A stretch of DNA of 64,000 nucleotides from Gambelia wislizenii (taxonomy: Eukaryota; Chordata; Lepidosauria; Squamata; Crotaphytidae). The notes under the pieces were generated by a model. That model made no database searches. It was not told the origin of the DNA and saw only the letters and a list, made by a program, of their open reading frames with translations. The position numbers were made by a program, and so were the translations under genes. The DNA is taken from contig JAUMIR010000004.1 of the NCBI GenBank assembly GCA_030847615.1, forward strand, positions 73,935,001-73,999,000, written 5' to 3'. Shown here piece after piece: positions 10,768-23,005 of this stretch (within the stretch, counting starts at the first letter, position 1; each line of letters begins with the position of its first letter).

Positions 10768-11005
10768 GAAAGCCAGCATGGTGTAGTGGTTTGAGCACTG
10801 GACTATGACTCTGAAGTCCAGGGTTTGAATCCTCACTCAGCCATGGAAAACCACTGGGTAATCTTGGGCAAGTCACACTCTTTCAGCCTCAGAGGAAGGC
10901 AAAGGCAAACTCCCTCTGAACAAATCTTGCCAAGACAACCCCATAATAGGTTCACATAAGGGTTGTCATAAGTCAGAAACGATTTGAAGGCACAGAACAC
11001 AAACA
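10768..11005 (+). mobile_element. tRNA-derived SINE, near full length
   Basis: The head carries a pol III box A-like 'tggtgtagtggtttgagc' and box B-like 'gggtttgaatcc' at tRNA spacing. The body is 'ggcaagtcacactctttcag' and the tail 'cataagtcagaaacgatttg', then 'aaggcacagaacac'. Other copies of the family are at 39.3 kb (minus), 45.87 kb (fragment) and 49.95 kb (plus). The tail resembles the Bov-B/RTE-type tails used by squamate SINEs; that link is from family knowledge only. Confidence 0.85.
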
Positions 11006-12645
11006 TAAAAAGCAGCAGTTAAATGTTTACTGGGAAATCCCAGATAGGAGAGAATTAAGCTTTGCTTTTGGACATAAACACAAATTTAGATATGTGTATT
11101 ATTTGCAAATAAAATTTTACCCATTGACCTTGGCCTTTTGACCTTCTCTTTTCTTTCTTCCACTCCACCTATTCTCCTCGCTTCCCCCATTCCATAATGC
11201 TTTTTCCTGGTATTGTTGGAGTGGCAGCTGTGACAGAATTGTAGGCCTCTTTCCAATGAGGACTCCCTGCAATGCCTTCTAGATATAAGTAAATAACACA
11301 GATAGGGGAAATGGTAAGCTGAGTAAGAACCATCTCTCTTTCTATCTGTCCCTCATCCAAAGAAACAGATCCTATTCTGGCAAATCCTCAGATCTGTGGT
11401 GCTGTTACTGATGGACAGTTGGTGTGCTTAGAAACAAGTGCCATGCAAGGTTTGTTCCTGGCTGTAGAAACCAACTACTGTACAAAAGTGAACATTTCAC
11501 AATTTCTCTAAATGTCTCCTGCATTTTCCCCATGTTTGCTTTATATCAGAGATGAAGCAGCAATGGTTTCTGGTGATTCGCATGTCAATACAGTGGGAAA
11601 TTCACTCCAGATTTTTGTCCAGATTTTGAATGAGCTATCCAAGGTGCTGAAACTATTTGAGAGGAGGGGGTTCAACACTTCATACAGTCTGAATCTTTGA
11701 AGTTCTCATTAATACCTTGAGCAGATTCACCACACTAGGTTGTCAGATTTTGTTTCCCCTTTCCTACACGGAAATCCATGTATATTTTATATGCACTTTT
11801 GCTAGCATATACATTTTATGCCTTTTTCTTAATGCATGTGTTTTTACACAGTTTCCCCACTCACTTGTTTCCCAAGACATGCATTTTTAGTTTTGCACAT
11901 TTATTTGCATATTATTAAAAAAGAAAAAATACAAAAATAATCTGAGCCTTCTTGTGTCCTTCCAATGATGCAAAGCCATAAGAGATCTGTGTACCTTTAT
12001 TAACTGGATAGCACACTGCACAAATTGGATGGATTCATGGCGAGAAATGTGATCTTTTCTCCCAGCACTAAAATCAATATAGCTTGTACCAGTGAGGGTT
12101 GGCTACTTTCCCTGCCTTTTATTCAGCTCTTCTTAATCACTAAATGAGTCGAAATCCCATGTTCCACATAATTTATTTGCATTGGCAAATAAATACTGCT
12201 ATGAAATGGAACTTGATGAAAATCTTTCACCACCTCTAGATTGTGAAGACATCAACCCCTGATTGGTAGAAGATGAAGGTAGGATTTTTGTATTAAGGTG
12301 TAAGGATGAAATATAAATCATATCTAATTTTCAAAAAGCTTTGCATCTGAGTTTCTCACTTGCATTCTAATCAAAGTAAGTTTAGAAGTAGTCACATATT
12401 CAGGCATTGTACCTTTGGCAACACAAACACTTTTCTTAGATCCATCATGAGCTGCAAAGTCCCCACCTCTAGGATCTGCCAGAGCATGGATTGCAGGTCT
12501 GGAAATCAACTGGTTTCCTTCTTTCCTCTAGGTAAAGTAGAAGAAACTTACTATCATCAAATGACTACCCTCAGACCTACTTAACTGAGGAACATGAACA
12601 ATACCTAGGATGAATGGTGCCAAGAAGCAGAAACTCCCATTGCCA
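11006..12645. other. Unique AT-rich non-coding sequence
   Basis: I see no repeat family, RNA gene or convincing exon in this 1.6 kb. Short open frames (11169-11360, 11512-11700, 12324-12584) lack domains. Confidence 0.45.
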
Positions 12646-12648
12646 ATA

Positions 12649-12682
<34 letters not shown>

Positions 12683-14000
12683 TTTATTTATATCCCGCCC
12701 CTCTGCGAACAATCGGGCCAGCTTACAACAGTAAAATAGTACATAGTATAAAACAATTCAAAATCCCTTCCAACCCTTAAAACATTATTAAATCAATACA
12801 AATTAAAATCAGCATATAATACAATTGTTATTAGAAACCCTTCCTAGCGAGCAGCATCAGTTAGGAGCTCCAGAATCAACCTCCAGAGGGGGTTCCTGAC
12901 GCCGGGGTTAGCTATTCTGGAAAAGCCTGCCTGAAGAGATCCGTCTTGACAGCCTTTTTAAAGCTGTCTAACGATGTCAATAGGCGGATCTCATCCAGCA
13001 GGCCGTTCCACAATTTGGGGGCGACAGCCGAAAAAGCCCTCTGGGAGGTGGTCGCCAGCCTAGGTCTTTGTGGCTGCAACAAATTCCTCCCAGAGGACCG
13101 GAGAGCGCGGGGAGGATTATAAGGGAGAAGGCGGTCCCTGAGATAGCTTGGGCCCAAGCCATTTAGGGCTTTAAAGGTGATAACCAACACCTTGTACTGG
13201 GCCCGGAAGCTGATAGGCAGCCAGTGGAGAGACCTCAGAACCGGAGTAATGTGGTCCCTCCTAGATGTTCCAGAAACTAGCCTGGCTGCCATATTTTGTA
13301 CCAGCTGTAATTTCCAAACTAAGCACAAGAGTAGCCCCATGTAGAGTGCATTACAGAAATCAAGATGTGAGGTTACCAGAGCATGCACAACGGTCTCAAA
13401 ATCCCTTACTTCCAGAAAAGGCGCAGCTGGCGTATCAGCCGAAGCTGATAACAAGCGCTCCTGACTGTCGCATTTACCTGATTTGTCATCAGGGGCGACG
13501 AGTCAAGGAGCATCCCTAGACTGCGAACACAGTCACTGAAGGAGAGTGTGACCCCATCCAGGACTGGAGATTGCAACCCAATTCTTAGTTTCGGGGCCGC
13601 TACCGTGAGCACCGCTGTCTTGTCTGGATTCAGTCTCAATCTGTTTTTCCTCATCCAGCCCATTACTGCCCGAAGACATTCATTGAGAGAAGAGATGCCG
13701 TCAGAATTTGAGACCGACGAACAAGATACGGAGAAATAGATCTGAGTGTCATCAGCGTACTGATAACACCCAGCTCCATAACTCCGGATAATCTCACCCA
13801 GCGGCTTCATATAGATGTTAAATAACATCGGGGACAGAAAAGCACTCTGTGGTACTCCACAGGTAAGCTCCCTTTTACTAGAGCTACTGTCCCCGAACAG
13901 CACTCTCTGGGTCCTGCCCGAGAGGAAGGACTGGAACCACTGCAAAGCAGTAGACTGCCAAGTCCATGGCTGCTTGTGATGTTCCCCATGGCCAAGCAAA
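12646..14000 (-). mobile_element. L2 LINE, RT domain to 3' end, frame-broken
   Basis: Read on the minus strand from 14000 the element encodes the second half of L2 reverse transcriptase. WFQSFLSGRTQRV is followed by CGVPQSAFLSPMLFNIYMKP, the catalytic QYADDTQIY, then LRLNPDKT. After a frame change near 13.43 kb come LVTSHLDFCNALYMGL, LVQNMAARLVSGTSRRDH, LHWLPISFRAQYKVL and APKLWNGL. The 3' UTR ends with 'gcgggatataaataaa' and an (ATT)n tail, seen as (AAT)n at 12646-12682 on the plus strand. The endonuclease and first RT motifs are missing and there is one frameshift, so it is dead but fairly young. Copies of its 3' end also lie near 51.7 kb. Confidence 0.9.
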
Positions 14001-14629
14001 GCTACTGAGAGTCAGGGTACAGCATTTTCTTGGGACATCTTGAATGCAATTTTATGATCATAGGGGCTGCTGGATGGGTGGAAGATTTTCATCCTGCCTT
14101 AATATCCCTTCTTCAGAGGCTGAAGGTATGACTACAATGCCTTCAGAACCTCCAGGGTGGGGAAATAAAGTCAGAAGAGCATCACTCATCTTTTGGAAGT
14201 ATCTCCAGGACTGACATTTATTCTTCTGGATCTCTAGTATGATTCTTTGGGTTCATTTATACATTGGGAAGGAAACCTTGATACAGATACTAACCATCAT
14301 GGCCCTTATAACTAAAGGAAACCAAACAGAATCTGAGGCAGAATCTGAGGCTGCTTACTGAGCCACAAAGGCACACTGGTTACTCATTTTTAGTGCACTG
14401 TCCACAAATCTTCCAGCAAGGTGGCAATCCTGATATCACAGTTTCCAAATATTTTCTGTTTGAGGGAAAAGCAATAATTCCCCTGATGGCACATTCACTG
14501 CTAATGTGAAAGATGTAAAGTAGACAGCTGCAGCAACAAAACAGCTGTAAGGTCCAATTTGAGAGACAACGTAGTATGCCAGACAGCATACCAAACATGA
14601 CTCAAGGAAAGCTAGGTTCTTATTCTGCA
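14001..14629. other. Unique non-coding sequence
   Basis: Nothing recognised. The overlapping minus-strand frames at 14380-14630 have no domain signature. Confidence 0.4.
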
Positions 14630-14940
14630 AGCCCTGCTGGATCAGACCAAGCCTCCTGAATCAGATCTAAGGTTTATCTAGCCCAGCCTTCTGATCTCCC
14701 AGGGACTACCAAAATGGCTATGGAAAGTCCACAAACAGGACATGGACACAACAGCTCTTTTCCACTCATGGTCCTCAGCAACTGGCACTCAGAAGTGTAC
14801 TCCCACTGGTAAAGGGATAGTATAGAACCATCATGATAAATAGCCATTGATAGTCTAAGCACCCATGGATTTGTCTATTCCCCTTTTAAAATAATCCCAC
14901 ATAGTGGATGTCACTAAATCTATTTATTTTTACCTGTGAA
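14630..14940 (+). mobile_element. Old interspersed repeat ('gctggatcagaccaa' family)
   Basis: The segment starts 'ccctgctggatcagaccaag' and continues through 'tctagcccagccttctgatc', 'cagcaactggcactcagaag' and 'gatagtctaagcacccatgg'. I recognise this as a widespread old squamate dispersed repeat, probably the 3' region of a LINE, but cannot assign a family name. It is strongly diverged and non-coding. Confidence 0.55.
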
Positions 14941-16981
14941 GAGCTTCCCAGCATTCAGCTTGACTGGATGATCTAGATTCTAGTACGGTAGTTAAACTGC
15001 TTGGGAGACATTGATGCAGTCAGCATAATCTCTTAGTCTAACCTATCTCATAAGGTTGACATGATGATTAAGAAGTACGGTGGAGAAATCCTACACATCA
15101 CCCTTGATTCCATGGACAATAGTTGAGATTAAATTGAAATACATATATATTTGCACAGGAGGTGGCTCCCTAGCTCAGCATACTTATCCCTAAGTTTTAT
15201 ATGTGCATGCATGCATGCATGCATAGACACATGCATGAATGAATTAAAGAGAGAGGGGGAGAGAGGGAGAGACAGAAATCTTAAACCCATTAATCATTCA
15301 CCATCAAGGACAGAGAAAAATATGGTTCTGCTGACACAAGATGCAGCAGCTAAACAAATGGCCCCAAATGAATAGATTTTCCAGGTGGTCAGTAGGCAGA
15401 GAACTGGTATTCAAAAATGAATAAATAAGACAAAATTCAAAAAGAGAAAAGGTCATTTCCCTTGAACACCATATGCCAAGAAGGTGACAACACAGAAATA
15501 TGAAATACTGTAGAAAGAAAAAGATCACCAGTGTTTAGTGTCACTCTCACACTGATCTCAATCAAACAGCTGCAGGGAAGTGTACTGCTCCTTTCTGACA
15601 CACTCTCCCATTTCTGCTGCTAATCTAGTGGGAAGGGCAAAATAAAAGTACAGACTCTGATCCCAGCAAGAGCTCCAGCACAGTTACTGAACTGCCGGAA
15701 GAATAACTTGGAAAAAGACGGTTAAAAGCAGCCATGTGTGTACTGTGGAAGTTCTGCTCTCAGATATTCCATGGGAATCTCGAGGAATAATTTGTTCCAT
15801 GCTCAACATCACTGATTTTACTTTACGATGGAAAAACACACATTGGGTGTTATGTAATGCAAAGTCTGTTTCCACAAGCCCATAAAGCTTCCTGCATATA
15901 TATAAAAGATAAGAGAGTGCATGGGGTGTAGCCCTAAACTATCATATTTCACTTCCAACAAGATACAAACCCCACTGCAGGGGAGCAGGAGAACTTTACT
16001 ATCTAGTAAGCCTACCATTAAAATGAGATCATGTCTTTCCCAGATGCCATGCCCAACTTCCTGAGTATGACATAAACACATCCACAAAGATTTCCACTAT
16101 GTTGGGTGAGACTGCAGCTGGAAGTTGGGCTTCCCCACCTGAATCCTGATACAATTAACTCTTCATATTTTCATCTGCTATGATGAAACTTTATGACATG
16201 GTGACATGGTGCGGTTGTCATGTCTCATGGCAAGTGTAGTCCTCAGCACTTCAAAGCAGCAATTGTCCCCAGCTTGAGCGGCAGAAGCATAGCCAAAATT
16301 ACTGCAATGAGTCTTCAGCTCTCCATTTCTTAAATAATCCCACCTGTGAGGCCCAGCAGTGATCTAAGTCCCCCTACCACTTCAGGTGCAAGGAAAAGAC
16401 CCAAAGATGACCCCATCCTTGCAGCTGCCTTCCTGCCTATGTACCCACCGCTGCCACAACCTCCTTCTCACCTCCATTCACAGCATCTTGGCCCCTCCTC
16501 ACTCTGTTAAAAAGTGCCAGCATGGTTTGCTTTGGGCAGCCAGTACTTTTCCACCCAGAGGATAGGTAGCAAAAAGAATTGGTAACAAAAAGAAGGAAGT
16601 CATGCAAGGGAGACAGCAAGAGAGAAAGACAGGGGAAGGGTGTTGTGGCAAAGTGAACTACATGGATGCTAGGAAGGGAAGGAGTCAAAGAACCAGCTGT
16701 GGGGACTTCTCCTGGCATCCTGCCACTCAAGGAAGACACCTGACTCTGCTTAATGGTAGGGTTAGCCCTAACAAGTCCTTCATTTACCTCTCACTTCTTA
16801 TCCAGAGGCACTCAGAAGTTTATTATACTCCAACACAACAGGAGGCTTCACTCCTACATGCTAGTTTCATCCTTTATGGTGCAATTTCCAACATGCTGAG
16901 GCTGACTGTCAAAACCAGTCTGCAGTATACAGCCAGCAATATCCATCACGATCTATGTGCACTGCCACTACCCATCTCACC
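14941..16981. other. Unique non-coding sequence with small microsatellites
   Basis: A (GCAT)n tract lies at about 15203-15224 and GA-rich sequence at 15249-15273. The 155-codon frame at 16602-17069 runs into a MITE and lacks any domain, so it is taken as chance. No other feature is supported. Confidence 0.45.
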
Positions 16982-17116
16982 CAATGATTCCCAACCTTGT
17001 GTTCCTAGATGTTGTTGGGCTACAGCTCCCAGAATCTCTGATTACTCTCAACACTTCTTGGGCTTCTGAGAGTAGAAGTCGAACACAGCCTGGGAACTCA
17101 CACTTGGGAACTACTG
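16982..17116. mobile_element. Short hAT-type fold-back MITE
   Basis: The ends are inverted: 'caatgattcccaaccttgtg' on the left and 'cacttgggaactactg' on the right. The interior has the family words 'ttgttgggctacagctccca' and 'gcttctgagagtagaagtc'. This matches the common squamate 'cagtggttcccaacc' MITE. It is non-coding. Confidence 0.65.
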
Positions 17117-18237
17117 TCATTGCGGGAAACTTTTAAACATTGTCCCATCCTCATGGAAATCTCTGCACATTTGTTTGAAAACTGTGATCACTGGCATAAT
17201 CCAATAGTTAAGCTGTGATCCAGGATGTTCCCAGTTCAAATCTTCCCTCCCACCCATGCTATAATACACAGAATATTACTTTAATAATACTTGTCTACCT
17301 TGTAGTTTGGTTGTGAGAGGGAGGAAGGAAGGAAGGGAGGGAGGGAGGGAAGGTATACTGGGTATTTTTAAAATCCCATGTGATTATGTCCATGCCATGT
17401 AATGCTTGAGGTGCACCTATAAAAAGCTGCTCATAAACCATCCAGTGGAATTTTCTTGGATAAGAATAATCCTCCATGTAATGACAATGGATGTAGTAAT
17501 ACTACATAACTGACAAGGGTCTTTCCAGATTAAAAACCACACCAGAACCTTTTTTGCAGATCATTTGAATAAACTCTTAGACAGCTTAAACAGTAGCATT
17601 TACTTCCACTATGTAATGAAGCGAAGGAATAAAAAATGGGGGAGGGGATGCTTCAGCACTTGCAGGCTGTGGCAACTCCAATTTGCTTGTTTCCAGTGCT
17701 GAGAAACCATCTCACTAAAACAGAAGCACTTGCTGAGGTGATGTCATCTGGCACATGCTTTGTGAATCAATTATTACTATGCCATTCTGCACACAAAACT
17801 GTCTGGAAAAACCTCCACTCTGGTCCCATAAGCAATACAAACTTGGCAAATCCCTTCTAAATCAACAGCTGGACAAACAGCACGACCTAATCCAGGGTGC
17901 TGTCACACACTACACAATAGCAACTCCTGGTCTGTCAGCAAGATGCTCCTCTTATCCCAGGTCATGACAAGGACACTTATATTTTTCAGACATGTATTTG
18001 TACTCATCCTTTTCATTTTCAGATCCCCACATAAACACCACATGTGAAGGCCTATCCTAGATGTGTAATATATAAATCTGTCATCAAGGGTAACCACTTG
18101 AACCCAAACGGTTTAGCTCAAAGAGGAAAAGAGAAAGGCTTCTGGTTTGAGGCTCAAAATTCAATATATCCATATAATCTGTCCAGTATTAACAATTTCT
18201 CATCAGTGCTCTTTTTGTTTTAGAACAAACTACAGTA
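17117..18237. other. Unique non-coding sequence with a GGAA/GGGA tract
   Basis: A purine microsatellite of GGAA and GGGA units lies at about 17316-17352. No gene or other dispersed repeat is recognised in the rest. Confidence 0.5.
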
Positions 18238-18446
18238 CAGTGAGCTCTTGGGATCCGCTGGGGTTTGGTTCCAGGCCCCCCATGGATACCAAAATCCATG
18301 GATGCTCAAGTCCCATGATATATAGTGCAATGGTAAAATGGTGTCCCTTATATAAAATGGCTAACAGCAAGATTTGCTTTTTAGGAAAAAAATGTGGAAT
18401 ATTTTCAAGCCATGGATGGTTGAATCCATGGATAAAGAATCCATGA
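18238..18446. mobile_element. Tigger/pogo-like MITE, right end degraded
   Basis: After a TA the element begins CAGTGAGCTCTTGGGATCCG and continues 'ggggtttggttccaggcccc', 'ggataccaaaatccatggat', 'gctcaagtcccat', and ends with 'ccatggatggttgaatccat'. The same words occur in the elements at 44.29 and 44.79 kb. The CAGT start after TA and the 'tatcc' terminal motif are those of TcMar-Tigger relatives. The right terminal CAACTG/TA is not preserved. Confidence 0.7.
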
Positions 18447-20283
18447 AGAGTCTTTAGAAGTGAAATTTCAAAAATGAAACTGAATCAAGCACACAGAACA
18501 TGAGAGAATACTGAAAGATCATTCTCCTTTGTATCCTCCTTGAACATCTTCCCCATACATTCATCCTTACATTCTGCGTTCATCCTTGTCATTTCCTAGT
18601 GTATCCTGCAAGGAAGCAAAATAACATCAGGATCTATAGTCTTTACAATAAAAGACATTGCAACTGAGCCATTCTTGGATCCCTGATGGTTTGACTCCCT
18701 GAGCAATGTCAAGAAGGATCAGAAATATACTACAGTCAACTTCCAGAGGCTGGGCGGGGGAGGCACAGGGTATTGTCTGAACTCAATGTGGGCTGCACTA
18801 CAGTTGTTGCCACTGCATTTGTCAATATTCAACAGCAACATTGGTGGTTTTCTATGGTTCTGGAGGTTGAGAGTGTGCCTTCCTGCACAGTAAGGTCTTG
18901 CCAGAATACAGGGCAGAGCACATCACTCCCCTCCAGAGGAAATAATAGAGTGGGGGGGGATGCTTATTTGGGCCACCTCTAATCTTTGGTGGTGCTTTTT
19001 GCCAGCAGCAGGAAATAGGGGTGGCAGCAAAACAAAGGCTTACAGGGTGGCCGCATGACAACTGCAAAGTCATATGTTACCCAACCCTGTACTAAATGGA
19101 TTCAGCTTGCAAAAAGGATTGTGACAAATGGTCTGATTGTCAGAATCAACAGCTGGTGCAGAGAGGAAGGGTGGAAAGGGGCAGCTGGTATTTTAGAACA
19201 TGGATTGCCTTCACTAAAGCATATGGTAGAATCAATATCCTCCTTGTTTTCAGATCCACATACATATTTTCAGTACAACTTTTGAACCAGGGAGAGAGGT
19301 CTCAAGATGGTTATCAGAGCACTGTAGCTATTTCAATCCACCCCATTCCCACAGCTGCCATAAATCTGGAAAAGAAATGAGTGACATGAGTCACAGGTTT
19401 CCCACAAATCAAGCATCCCTCTCCAGGATGACAATGTGAAACAAGAGCAGGGTCCATGTGTTAGCAATCTGACAGCACAATATCTTTGTCAAGAAGACTC
19501 CACCCCCAGTTGGAAAACACAATCTTTCATAGGTTATCCCCTCCCTGAAATTTTGCTGCATCCCAGAGCAGAGCTCTGCTGAGAGCATGTGTGTTGCAGC
19601 TGCCCACAACATGCTCTCTATACCACAAGGCTGCGCAATGCAGCAAGTCATACATCCTGCAGGGATTTGATGCATTCCACGTCCAACTGCAGCATGCTGC
19701 AGTGATATCAGAATTGCATAGCCAGCTGCCCAGCAGAGCGGAGACAAAGCAGAAGAAAAATACTGGGGACAGGAAGAAATCACTGTGTCCCACTCCTAGC
19801 CCTCTTTGTTTAGCAGCACTCAGTGTTGCTAAATATGAGCCTTTTGTACAGCAAAACAGCCACACATATAAACAACAGGATTCAGGCTAGCACTCAAAGC
19901 AACCCTGCATCTGGAGATGATGAGCTTGATCATCTACAGATGGTAGGTCTTGATGAAGGAAGGAAATATATGATAAAACAAAGCTGAAGAAAGAAAGTGA
20001 ACAGGAGATGTGTGTATGTGAACATGTGTGTGTAGAGAATAAATGTAGGGCTGGTTGATAAACCATGCCTGCTCTACATGGCAGCTTTTGACACATCATG
20101 GCCACAAAGATTAATCAAATCCACCTGGAATCCCCAGAGCCTCTTGGGGGGATATATATGGAGGCTAAGTGAAAATTCACTTCATTCAGCTGGTAAGCTA
20201 GAATCCCTGCAATATATATGCTTCTCCTAGCAACTCAGGTATATTGCTTCTAAGCATAGATGTTCTATTGAGCTGTCCTGGAT
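18447..20283. other. Unique non-coding sequence
   Basis: No repeat, RNA gene or exon is recognised. The overlapping frames at 19409-19890 lie on opposite strands, are mutually exclusive and show no domain. Confidence 0.4.
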
Positions 20284-20539
20284 CTCTCTGGCTGATGTGA
20301 GGCCAGGTGATCAATTGGTGATCAATTGTTGGTGATCAATTTGGCCGAGCCTGAGATGTTGTTTCAGGGAGTCCATGTATTGCTTTTTTGGAGCACCCCT
20401 CTTACGCTGACCCATGGCAAGTTCACCATAGAGTATTATTTTTGGGAGGCGATGGTCCTCCATTGTAGAAACGTGCCCTGCCCAGCGCAGCTGTGTTCTC
20501 AATATCATGGCCTCAATGCTGTTGATCCCTGCTTGCTTA
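20284..20539 (-). mobile_element. Zinc-finger LINE family fragment, internally deleted (copy 2 of 4)
   Basis: The minus strand encodes ILRTQLRWAGHVSTMEDHRL, PKIILYGELAMGQRKRGAPK and LKQHLRLGQIDH, the C-terminal RT motif of this family. The 'attgatcacca' word is then present three times in tandem. The sequence next jumps from 'ctggcctcacatc' directly to the 3' end word 'agccagagaga', so the zinc-finger region is deleted. The frame breaks at the repeat, so the copy is non-functional. Confidence 0.8.
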
Positions 20540-22111
20540 ATTGTTCAAAAGACCAAATTTTCATTATTTTTCTATTTCTTTTGAAAAGCCATCAAAACTA
20601 GTCATCATTACCCGATTTTGTAGTAGGAAATTCCATAAATTAATCATACATTTATGACGACATGATTCTCTTTGTGTATGAGCCATATACACTGAGCCAA
20701 TTTGAATTCTTGCAAAATGAATTAAAGATGTTTTGCTAGGCCCGGCACACTCAAACCTCAGGCAATCATGGGAAGCTAAGTAGACTAGTGCCAGAAGAGA
20801 GGTAGCTTGGTTAATTGCCCCTCAGAGGCTGTAGATATCAGAGAGGCCATGCGCCTTTAAAAATTGACATTTCAGAGGACTGTACACTGATCCATTAGCT
20901 GGGCCAGACATCACAGCTTAAATCTTGTGCAGAAATAAACTAATTAAAAGAGGAAGTATATCTAAAGTGGGCTGTTTCAGGTGTAATATCAAAGCATGGT
21001 ATAATTCTGTATGAAGCAGTCTATAGCTTTTATAATCCAATCCTCTCCCCCGTTCTCTCATCTCTCTTTCCAGTTCAAATCATAGTTTGCCATTTCCATC
21101 AAGCCAGCTAAGGTTTGTATGTGTCTCAGAAACCAGGATTAGAAAACTAATTTGATTAGAAACTTACTTTCCAATCATGAATTATGAAGCATGTATAAAC
21201 CACAGTTCAGCAGTTCAGGCAGAGCACTATGAAGTAAGAGAGGATGGGAATCACAGCACAAAGTGGGGAGGGGGATGAGAAGGGAGACTACACATCCAAG
21301 GATCCTTAAGTATTCATTCACATGCCATCAAACTATGGTTTGGCTCTACCTCTGACCCAACCTACTATAATATGTTCTCATATTCAGGCTTTCCTGTGTA
21401 CTGAGAGAAAGGCACATGTTTGTCAAGAATACGTTACAATGCTTCTCTGTGAGAGGAAAAACAGCATCTGTGAAGCAGATCTTCCTCATCCCTGCTAAAA
21501 GCCAGTGTTTGGCAATAATTCTGGTGGCAAGAGCACAGACTTGGGAAATGGTGCAACTGCACTACTTGCCACTTCCCACATCTGGTTTTAAGCCTTTAAA
21601 CCCGCCTTACAAGTGGCTAGTAATGTAGAAAGAAGCAAGGACTGAGGAGTGCAGTAATTCTCTCTCTTCCCCCACCCTTAGGGGCCTCATGAAAACAAGA
21701 GACAAAACCCACTATGTTTCATATATAAACAGGACACATGCATGGCCCACAGAGCAGACCTTGTTTTTAAGGAGATATTACCCTTTACCCTTATAATAAG
21801 TATTCATACCTCCTAGAATACCACTCTCTTTAGAAACAAAGCCCTTTGCACTTTATTAACATGAGAAAACAAAAGTGTTCACATTAAAAACATACACACA
21901 GACAGATTTGAATATGGTAATGATGAGGATAAGGCACAAACTCCAGTGAGCTCCAGGGGTCCAACCCACCTCCAAATGCTGTTCCATCCTACACTAGCAA
22001 CTGGGCTGAGAACAAGAAAGGATATAGAAAATCTGAGTTCTGTGCTGAATTCAGATATCTTACACTGAGTGGCTCTTTTTGTTTGGTGTGGGCATTTGGG
22101 GGGGGGGTGAA
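20540..22111. other. Non-coding sequence with traces of old repeats
   Basis: 20600-20720 vaguely resembles an old LINE-derived block ('gaaattccataaattaatc'). 20730-20830 holds a possible 5S-like remnant ('gggaagctaagtagactag'). 20870-20990 has an AT-rich, TAATTA-containing stretch that could be a conserved element. None is certain. Confidence 0.3.
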
Positions 22112-22372
22112 GGGAGCCCTGGTGGCTGAGTGGTTAAATGCCAGTACTGCAAGTCAGTACTTGCAAGTTCAATTCCAGCAGCCTTCCATCCTTTCGTAGG
22201 TCGGTAAAATGAGTACCCAGCTTGTGGGGGCAATTAGCTAACACACATTGGAAACTGTTTAATGCAGTGTAAATGTGTAAATAGCTATTGCTTAAAACAA
22301 TTTGTAAGGCGCTCTGATAGCCTTGTGGCTGAAAAGCAGGGTATAAATAACTAAATAAAAAAATAAAAATAA
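22112..22372 (+). mobile_element. tRNA-derived SINE, near full length
   Basis: The head 'gggagccctggtggctgagt', then 'ggttaaatgccagtac', is tRNA-like with a box A-type start. 'gcaagttcaattcc' fits box B. The body 'cgtaggtcggtaaaatgagt' and tail 'gatagccttgtggctgaaa', then 'gggtataaataa', are shared with the copy at 5.1 kb. An A-rich tail follows. It is a member of a squamate SINE family related to Sauria SINEs but with a different 3' tail. Confidence 0.85.
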
Positions 22373-22660
22373 GGTGAGGAGAAGCCCTGACACAAAGGAA
22401 AATCAACAATCCATCACCATTTTTGCTTGCCTTGCCTGAGCTGAAAATCCATCTATTTATACAAAGTGGCACACCTAACTATCTTGTGCTCAAACATCTG
22501 GACATGTACAATAAGATGGGTCTGGAAAAGAACTCATAAGATACTGGAGTAGAAATACCTAGTAATACTCGAGAATGTGGGGATTTAGTAGAAGTGCAAA
22601 TTTTGACCAGAGAATCCAAAAGGCTAAGCAACAGAAAAGTGTGTGTGGGTGGGGGTATCT

Positions 22661-23005
22661 CAGTGGAATCACTAGGGGGGTGCGGACATCACTGGATGAC
22701 ACCATCAGAGGGGATGACACCAAAATGACTGTCTATAAAATTTCCATGCAAAGTTTCAGCAGAAATTATATAATATCCCTGGAACCATATCAAGGCAGGC
22801 AAGTCTTCCTTCTTGTTCCTCTCCCGTATGTAGGTTTTCAGTGACCCTCAAAGTCGCACAGATTGTGCAGATCATTGGGAAATGTAGTTTCCAGAACCTC
22901 CTCTTGGCACTGAAACTAAGGATTCTGTATGGTCTAGTATAGGAGGAGATCCATGGAAGTGAATCCATGAGTTACTGGGTGACACCAATCTTAGTGAAGC
23001 CACTG
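22661..23005. mobile_element. hAT MITE with 8 bp target duplication
   Basis: The inverted termini are cagtggaatcacta on the left and cagtggcttcactaa read from the right. The subterminal words 'ggatgacacc' and 'gggtgacacc' are also inverted. The flanking octamers gggtatct and ggctatct match at seven of eight bases, the target duplication length of hAT transposases. No transposase is present, so it is non-autonomous. Confidence 0.8.

Noticed and set aside
10768..10850. tRNA-like head with boxes A and B as a genuine tRNA gene
   Set aside because: It continues into a SINE body and tail shared by several dispersed copies, and the cloverleaf is not preserved.
12912..13999. Two long minus-strand frames as host genes
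   Set aside because: The CNALYMGL, YADD and LHWLP motifs identify them as L2 reverse transcriptase, split by a frameshift.
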